Shown one piece after another: positions 57,457 through 64,000 of a DNA stretch of 64,000 nt. Below the pieces are notes generated by a model. The model saw nothing but the letters and a program-made list of their open reading frames with translations, was not told the origin of the DNA and ran no database searches. Source of the stretch: Neostapfia colusana (Eukaryota; Streptophyta; Magnoliopsida; Poales; Poaceae); contig JASWHV010000008.1 of the NCBI GenBank assembly GCA_030760725.1, forward strand, positions 34,630,720 through 34,694,719, read 5' to 3'. How positions within the stretch are numbered: the stretch's first letter is position 1; each line of letters starts with the position of its first letter. Made by a program: the position numbers and the translations under genes.

Positions 57457-59961
57457 CGTATCACACTCGGATACGTACTTCGCTACCTCCCGCTTCATCC
57501 GTGTCCACCAAAATTTCTTTTTCAAATCTTGGTACATCTTGTTGCTGCCCGGATGGATGGAGTATTTAGACAAGTGAGCTTCATCGAGGATTTTCTTCCT
57601 CAGTTCCATGTCCCGGGGTACGACTATGCAGTCATTAAACCATAGTGTCCCCTCCTCATCCTTCCGGAAACATTTGATCTCCCCGTTGTCTATCCGTATC
57701 CGGAGATGTGCCATGCCGTTATCATCTTTCTGAGCTGCAATGATGTCCTCCCTGATGGTAGGGATGAGGGCGAGGTTGTACAGCGATCCATAAGGAACCA
57801 AGTATAAACTTGGCTCTTCCTCCTCCACCGGTGTAATGGCGAGGTGACGGATATGTGACTTCTGACTCAGCGCGTCGGCAACCACATTCGCCTTGCCGGG
57901 GTGGTAGTGGATCTCAATTTCGTAGTCTTTGATCAGCTATAACCACCTCCTTTGCCTCATGTTCAGCTCCTTCTGGGTGAAAATATATTTCAAGCTCTTG
58001 TGGTCGGTGTAGAGATGCACCAGATTCCCTAGGAGATAGTGCCTCCACATTTTTAGCGCCAACACTACGGCAGCAAGCTCAAGATCATGAGTAGGATAAT
58101 GCTGCTCATGGTTCCGAAGTTGATGTGAGCCATAGGCGACCACACGTCCTTCCTGCATCAACACGCAGCCAAACCCAATACGGGACGCGTCACAATACAC
58201 GTCGAAGGGCTTTGTTGTATCCGGCTGAGCTAAGACCGGGGCTGTTGTGAGATGCTTCACTAATGCTTGGAACGCTCCTTCACACGCTGTGTTCCAAACA
58301 TACTTCGTCCCTTTCTTCAGCAATTCTGTCATCGGCTTAGCGAGCTTGGAGAAGCTTGGAATGAATCTCCTATAGTATCCCGCTAACCCGAGGAAGCTTC
58401 TGACTTCATGAACTGAAGTGGGAGTTTTCCATTTCAGCACTTGCTCTATTTTGCTTGGGTCAACCGCAATGCCTCCCGCTGAGATGATATGTCCCAAGAA
58501 TGGCACTTGGCTGATCCAAAACTCGCATTTGCTGAACTTGGCGTAGAGCTTGTGGTCTTGTAATCGTTGAAGAACGATCCGCAAGTGTTCGGCATGTTCG
58601 GCTTCTATCTTGGAGTAAACCAAGATATCGTCGATGAACACTACCACGAACTTGTCCAGCTCCGGCATGAACACCAAGTTCATGAGATATATGAAATGGG
58701 CTGGAGCATTTTTGAGACCAAAGGACATGACGAGATATTCATATAAGCCGTATCTCATCGAGAAAGCCGTCTTCGGGATATCCTCCGCCCGGATCTTTAT
58801 CTGGTGATATCCAGAGCGAAGGTCCATCTTCGAGAACACACTTGCACCCACAAGTTGATCAAACAATATGTCGATGCGGGGCAGTGGGTACTTATTCTTG
58901 ATGGTGACGGCGTTGAGCGGCCGGTAATCCACACACAACCTCAGGGTTTCATCCTTCTTCTTCACGAACAGCGCCGAGCATCCCCAAGGCGAGGAACTAG
59001 GCATAATGAAACCCTTGCTCAACAGATCATTGAGCTGTTCTTTTAATTCAGCCAGCTCATTGGGAGCCATTTTGTATGGTCTCCGTGATATGGGCGTAGT
59101 CCCAGGTGCGAGCTCGATCTTGAACTCGACATCTCGCTCAGGTGGCATGCCCGGAAGATCATCCGGGAACACGTCAGGATACTCCCGGACTACGGGGATG
59201 TCCTCCAACTTGAGAGCTTCAGTATTGTTGATCACTGAAACCTCTCTGAGTGGATTATCTAATAGGAGGGACTGCGGACGGTGTAATGGGGAGTTGAGGT
59301 GAACCGTCCGTGATAGGGTTTCCAGGACAGCGCCATGGTAGCTTAGCCATGACATTCCTAAGATTGCATCGATCTTTTGCCCCTCAAGGATAATCATAGT
59401 GGTGGGATATATCTTCCCACCTAAGCGCAGTGGTGCTTTCGGAACCATCATCGTTGCTGAAATCTTTCCTCCCGGTGAGCAGATCATATACGAACACTCG
59501 GTTGGAAAGGCTTCCAGCTGATGCTTAACCACATATGATGCACTTATAAAGTTGTGGGTTGCACCAGAATCAAAAAGTATGATGATGGCTTGATTTTTGA
59601 GAGTAAACGTACCCGCCAGCACGTTGTCTCCCTCCGGGGCGTCCTCATTGTCGAGGTTGCGGACGCCTCCAGTCCGCTGACCAACCTTCTTCACCGGAGG
59701 TCAGCCTCGAGCGCCGCCCTGAAACTGGGCTTGCCCGCTGCTCTGCTGCCCCTGGGGACAGTCCTTCACGAAGTGGCCCGCCTGGCCACACATGAAGCAG
59801 GTGAAACGGGGCGGTCTCCCGCTGATCGGTGGACGGAATCCCGGGGCGCGTTGTGGCGGTGGAAACGCCCGGGGTACCGTCTGGTGCTGCTGCTTCTGTC
59901 TTGGTGGTGGCATCAGCAGACGGAACGAGGGTGACTGGAACGGACGTCCCCCGAACCGTTG
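57457..59961 (-). pseudogene. gag-pol: Element A gag end and pol, to the integrase finger
   Basis: It reads the gag C-terminus with the knuckle CFMCGQAGHFVKDC (near 59798-59757), protease (LFDSGATHNFI), RT (FIDD near 58630), RNase H (DASRIGFG, LYTDHKSLKYIF) and the integrase zinc finger up to CDT, where B is inserted. A TGA at 59703-59701 and a TAG at 57939-57937 (in the WLELIKD motif) interrupt the same frame. The G of the RNase H DASG motif is R. It joins to 13364-14508 without loss. The N-terminal gag is cut off by E. Confidence 0.85.
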
Positions 59962-60190
59962 TGACACGACCTCCTTGGTCCTGTCGAGCCAGGATCACGC
60001 TGAGGGGTGCTGCGTTGCACAACACCGTATAACACACGTCAAAGGTACAAAGCAGAAGCGAAATTTTAATACATAAACAAGTTATGAACATGTTTACATC
60101 AAGATAAGTTCAGTCTACACTCGCGGGCGTAGACTAAGCATCAAGTGCACGTTCAGCCCTCGAACGTGTCCTTGCTAGCACACACGCACA

Positions 60191-60278
60191 CTAACTCTGC
60201 GGCGTGCACGACTCCCACTCGACGGGGTTCCCCTCCTGGGGTTCCGTCTCCTCTTCGGGAGTCCCTTCCTCATAGAAC
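60191..60278 (-). pseudogene. LTR minigene, terminal exon (E copy), one base short
   Basis: Matches the D terminal exon but lacks one G after the acceptor (ttttgcag then gttctatgag), giving 88 bases instead of 89. If spliced from the same donor it would be read in another frame, so this copy is probably broken. Confidence 0.45.
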
Positions 60279-61368
60279 CTGCAAAAGCTTCAAACACAAG
60301 CAGTGAGCACGAAGGCTCAGCAAGTCTGACCCGTCTCACCTAAACATGGAACTTCTACATGAGGGTAATGGGTTACATGAGGTAAAAATCAGTTGCAGGG
60401 ACTCGCCTAATTAGTAGAACCTTACTTTCAAGTTTTAGCAGCAGGTTGTGGAGAACCTTACGCTAAGGCACATGAGAGAGCCGCAATCAAACAAGAAACG
60501 CATTTCTCTCATGTACTTTGCCCAAAGTTGAAAAGAACTTTAGTTAGCTCTAAGCTACAGCATATTATTAACAATCAATGTCCAGCTTTCAATCAGCAAC
60601 ATTTTAACATGTAACTAGCCTGTTCTTTCTACGTCACGGTACAGTGAACAAGTGGTACTCACTGACCGCGAGGGACGGCGATTATAATCGATTTACACCT
60701 GCAGGGTTACCCGAACAACCCGTCACGTACGCCCGTACTCGATGTTGCCTACAACAACCATCACGGACGCCGTACGTGACTACCTTTCACCCGTTAGCCA
60801 AATATTGAACCGGTCCCATCGTCCCGAGCAAGAGGTCTCTGCACGCGCATCTCCGTGCCGCCAGCCGATTTACACCTAAAGCTCTCAACCTACCCTCTGA
60901 ACGACGGGCAATGCCTCAATAACCAGCTACCCGAGTTACATCAGTTTCCCGGTTCCCATATAGCCGGTAGGTCTTCGGTACTGTTCTAGCTTGTTCAACA
61001 GGCCCGCACACGGCTCGGTCCTCAATCGACACAAGCGGAGCTACAGCACACAGGCCCCAAAGTCCTGCTGCCCTTACTCTCCGCTCGGTCTCATTTTCTT
61101 GCCATGTGTATCATGTGCTATCTCTACCCGAGCAATGTGCCTCTAGCCTATTCTCGCGAGTAGTTCCAACTACTCGACTTGTACCGAATCCTACTCTATC
61201 CTAGCAATGCAGTAGCTAACGGGGTTTGCAATTCTAAACACAACCCATGGTTCTTTTGGCTATGCAGTGGGGCTTCCAAACAAGACTCTAATGCACAGAA
61301 TAAAGGAAACAAGTATGTGCTCAAAACAATAAAAATTTGTAAAAAGGTTAATGCAAACCGGAGCTTGC

Positions 61369-61449
61369 CTTGCTGCTCTTGGTCGTAGGCTAGCTGTTCT
61401 TCCGGAGTAACGAAGTCTAGGACTTCGGGTTCCTCCTCGACCTTAGCGA
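61369..61449 (-). CDS. LTR minigene, middle exon (E copy)
   Basis: 81 bases, same borders as D (AG acceptor, G-GCAAGC donor). The differences from the D exon that I can see (in the codons for V, P, E and E around VTPEE) are silent, so the peptide is unchanged. Confidence 0.45.
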
Positions 61450-62190
61450 CTACATGATAGAAACAATACATGTATTAATTTAATGCACTTGTATTAAGTT
61501 TGAAGTGTGAAGTCTATAACCTTAGCTAGATAGACCTAATGACTGTGAAACTTTTATTGTGGCTTGGTTACAACCTAAACAGAGACTTGGTCAAGTTTTA
61601 GTTGCAGCAAAGCTCATTTGAGCCCTCCACAATTAATTATGTACTTGACCTAAATTGAAGGCTTTTAGGGTGTTTTAAGGATTTCCATGAAACAAACTAT
61701 GCCTTTCTGAAAACTAGCTTTTCAGAGGGTTCTAATGGAATTGGTCTCACTTAATTTGGAAGGTTCCTAGCTAAAGATATGAGCTAAACAATTTCAGAGA
61801 AAATTCAGAAAATGTTTCTGAACATTTTATATTTTCTCTGGAACAGTTTCACTAATCACACCGTTAGGTGGATCTAATGGGCTCAAATGGATCTGAAATT
61901 TTTATGGAAGTTCAGGGATATTTTGGTGAACATACCAGCAAAATTTCAGGATTTTCCTCCAAAGGATTCTCCAGTTTAAAATTCCTAACAGTTTAAACTT
62001 TGAGGATTTAATTCTGGAGAATTAAGGAATTTCATGAAGTGAAACTTCATTTGCTGGAATGTACTCAGAGAGCTGAATCCAGCAAAATTTGGTTCACTCA
62101 ATTTGGAGCTTTATAGCCAAAGTTATGAGGATTTGAAGTTTGGAAGGATTCTGAAAATCGGGGAAAAGTTTAAACTCTCGGGCCGTGGGG

Positions 62191-62262
62191 ACACGTGTCG
62201 AGCGCGGAGGTGTCCGGCACGCCGGGGATACCACACGTGTCGAGCGCGGAGGTGTCCGGCAC
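62191..62262. repeat. Direct duplication in E LTR
   Basis: The string acacgtgtcgagcgcggagg and ten following bases occur at 62191 and again at 62233, a 42-base step. D has no such duplication. Each copy holds a CACGTG-type G-box. Confidence 0.8.
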
Positions 62263-64000
62263 ACCGGAGCTCAAAGGGTATTGCGCGCCAGCACGGCCGA
62301 TCTCCGACCACACCCGATCCCGATTTAAATTCTTCAGCCGCTGACACGTGGGCCAGCCGGCTTCGTCTTCCTCCCGCCGTTCTCTCGCGCCCGCGCCGCC
62401 GACCTCGGCGGAGCAGACTCGGGGCTCGCCGGCTCGCCGCTGCCGGACCTCCCATGGCCTGAAACTCGCTGCCAGGGGGTTGTCGACGTTGAGGAACACG
62501 TCGGTGGTGTCAGGTCGGGCTGGGGTTGAGGTTCGGCGCCGTCGACCGTGGGTTCTAACCCGCCAACACCTCGAACAAACGGTCCTACAGCACCAGTGTA
62601 CCTCTAGGAAGCTCGACAAGGTGTCCAAAAGGGTTCAGGGATGACGGCAAGTTGGTCGGCACCGTGTGACCGATCGTGCTCGCCATGACCGCCCTCGATC
62701 GAGCTAGAAATTCGTTACTCCTAGATAGTTTTACACCACGGATGCAGAAAAGAACTTGATCGCCGGTTAGTCCAGCGTCTATGTGCAGGATTTGATGACC
62801 TCCGAAAGATCATAGAGCGTGAATTTAAAGAAACCGTACCGGAAGCTCAATTTAAGGTTGCCGGAGCAAAAACTGAGAATTCGCCGGCGAGAGTTCACGG
62901 CGTGGCTTGAGCTTCAGGTGGAAGCAGTGTGGAGTCCGTGCGCTCCTGTTGCCGCCCTTGCTCGGCCGTGGAAGTGGTGGAAGCGTGCTGCCCGCTTGAG
63001 ACCGATCACCGTCCTTCAGCTAAACTGCGGCGGTCGTCGTTGGTCACGGGAACAGGGGCCGAAACCCGGTGGTCCAGGCGTTGGGAGGGTGGTGCGCGAC
63101 CTCCGGTGGCTGTCTAGCAGCTTAGGAACGAAGGAGATTGTTTTGCTGGTTTTCCCGATTGAGCAGAGAGCTGCGGCGAGAAACAATGCCGCTGCTCGGT
63201 TTTTGCCCGCGAGAAGATAAAGCCAGCCGACTCCTGCTCAGTGGAGGCGGTGCCGGTCGCATGGGGGCGCGAGCAAGCCGCCCTGGGCGCCAGCGCGCAG
63301 AGAGGGAAGCAGCTGGTGGCGCCGGTAGCTGCTCGGTGGCACAGCCGACAGCTGCTCGGTGGAATTTCCCACCGAGACTCTGACTTTGGTTGCAAGTTTC
63401 TCCTTCTTCCCTCTATGACATGTGGGTCCCACCCGGGGTTTTAACCTCTGAAATTTACTCCTAATCACTGTTGTAAACAGTGAGCCCCATAATACCCCTG
63501 GTGATTCAAATTATTCACCCCTGAGCCATTTGAATTGATTAGAATTCAAATTGGGTTGGGTCTGAGTGAATCTCAGCACAAGTTCAGTTTTGAATTCAAA
63601 TAAAGTTTGAATTCGTCCCTCTTAGCTCATGTCAAGATCAACTCCAAATGGTGTGAAAATTGGTGTGTGAGCTCACAAAAATGTGCTGAATAAGAATACG
63701 CCTCCCACTTTTAAATTCATGGGATAAAAACAGTTTGAATTTGAATGTGGTTTCAAACTGCCCTCTTTCTATCTATACCCAAAGTGACCTCCAAAGGGTT
63801 TTGAATTTGGGTGAAACTCGGCATGGACATCCTTAGTAAAGTGTAGGAGTTTTCATATGTCCAGCCCATCTATATCACATATGGGAAATACCACTTTTGC
63901 AATATGTGTGTTTGTTTTCTAATGAGCATGTTGATAATTGTTACTTGCTCTTCATTTGTGTTCATGATCCTTCCTCAAATGAGGTGTGTGGTGTGGTGAT

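Larger units (their letters stand above)
9302..64000 (-). mobile_element. Element A: Ty3/gypsy chromovirus, interrupted by B and E, right end outside window
   Basis: Element A lies on the minus strand. Its 3' LTR is at 9302-13297, its pol end at 13364-14508, and the rest of pol and the gag end at 57457-59961. B is inserted at 14509-57456 and E from 59962. The two halves of A abut exactly when B and one copy of CGTAT are removed: the right side ends in the codons for SECDT and the left resumes at CR, the HHCC region of integrase. LTR and protein sequence are very similar to element C, so A and C are one family. The 5' LTR, primer site and most of gag lie beyond the window. Confidence 0.85.
59962..64000 (-). 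mobile_element. LTR of element E (D family), running off the window
   Basis: It starts tgacacgacctccttggtcctg, the reverse complement of the D LTR end, and aligns along its length. The last window base corresponds to about base 40 of the D LTR. On the minus strand this is a 3' LTR or a solo LTR; the window ends before this can be decided. The left flank of five bases is cgttg (59957-59961), in the gag of A. It is clearly more diverged from both D LTRs than they are from each other, especially in the GC-rich part (62.2-63.4 kb). Confidence 0.88.

Noticed and set aside
1..64000. CRISPR arrays, tRNA or rRNA genes, bacterial operons, host genes
   Set aside because: None seen. Repeats have LTR or tandem-repeat structure, and coding signal is retroelement only.

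Overview
The window is a block of nested LTR retrotransposons from a large plant genome. A grass is most likely: the elements are Ty3/gypsy chromoviruses of Tekay/Del type with 3.4-4.2 kb LTRs, mixed with Tat-lineage pieces. I see no host gene, tRNA, rRNA or bacterial feature. Nearly all coding signal belongs to retroelements.

The nest can be resolved from LTR ends, primer-binding sites and 5-bp target duplications. From the outside in: (1) bases 1-1801 hold a decayed Tat integrase fragment and a truncated chromovirus-type LTR (G). (2) A Tat-type element F on the minus strand has its 3' LTR at 1802-3136. Its interior carries a broken antisense ORF (3514-6873) and a solo LTR of the same family (7475-8557, duplication GTCAG). 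(3) Element A (minus strand) begins with its 3' LTR at 9302 and runs out of the window on the right. (4) Element B (minus strand, 14509-57456, duplication CGTAT) sits in the integrase zinc-finger region of A. (5) Inside B lie element C (minus, 19703-34548, duplication CTCTT, cutting the RNase H region of B) and element D (plus, 38603-54011, duplication GATAC, cutting the primer-binding site of B). (6) An LTR of a second D-family copy (E, minus strand) interrupts the gag of A at 59962 and runs off the window.

A, B, C and D share one plan: LTR, tRNA-Met-type primer site, long leader, sometimes an extra ORF before gag (orf0, in B and D), gag with a CCHC knuckle, then protease, RT, RNase H, integrase and chromodomain, a conserved hairpin, the polypurine tract and the LTR. 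B has several stops and a frameshift. C has two frameshifts in or after gag but an open pol. D is nearly intact, with one visible 1-base loss in integrase. A has three stops and two insertions.

The most unusual observation is inside the LTRs. The 5' LTR of B contains what looks like a complete three-exon minigene: TATA box, ATG exon, two phase-1 introns (the second with a GC-AG boundary), stop codon and AATAAA. The second and third exons recur, in frame and with the same GC donor, in the LTRs of A, C and D. E retains the second exon, and G the third. The second exon keeps its amino acids between families while the bases differ. A second recurring feature is an AG acceptor-like site directly in front of the ATG of every visible orf0 and gag, which suggests that these ORFs are expressed from spliced RNAs.
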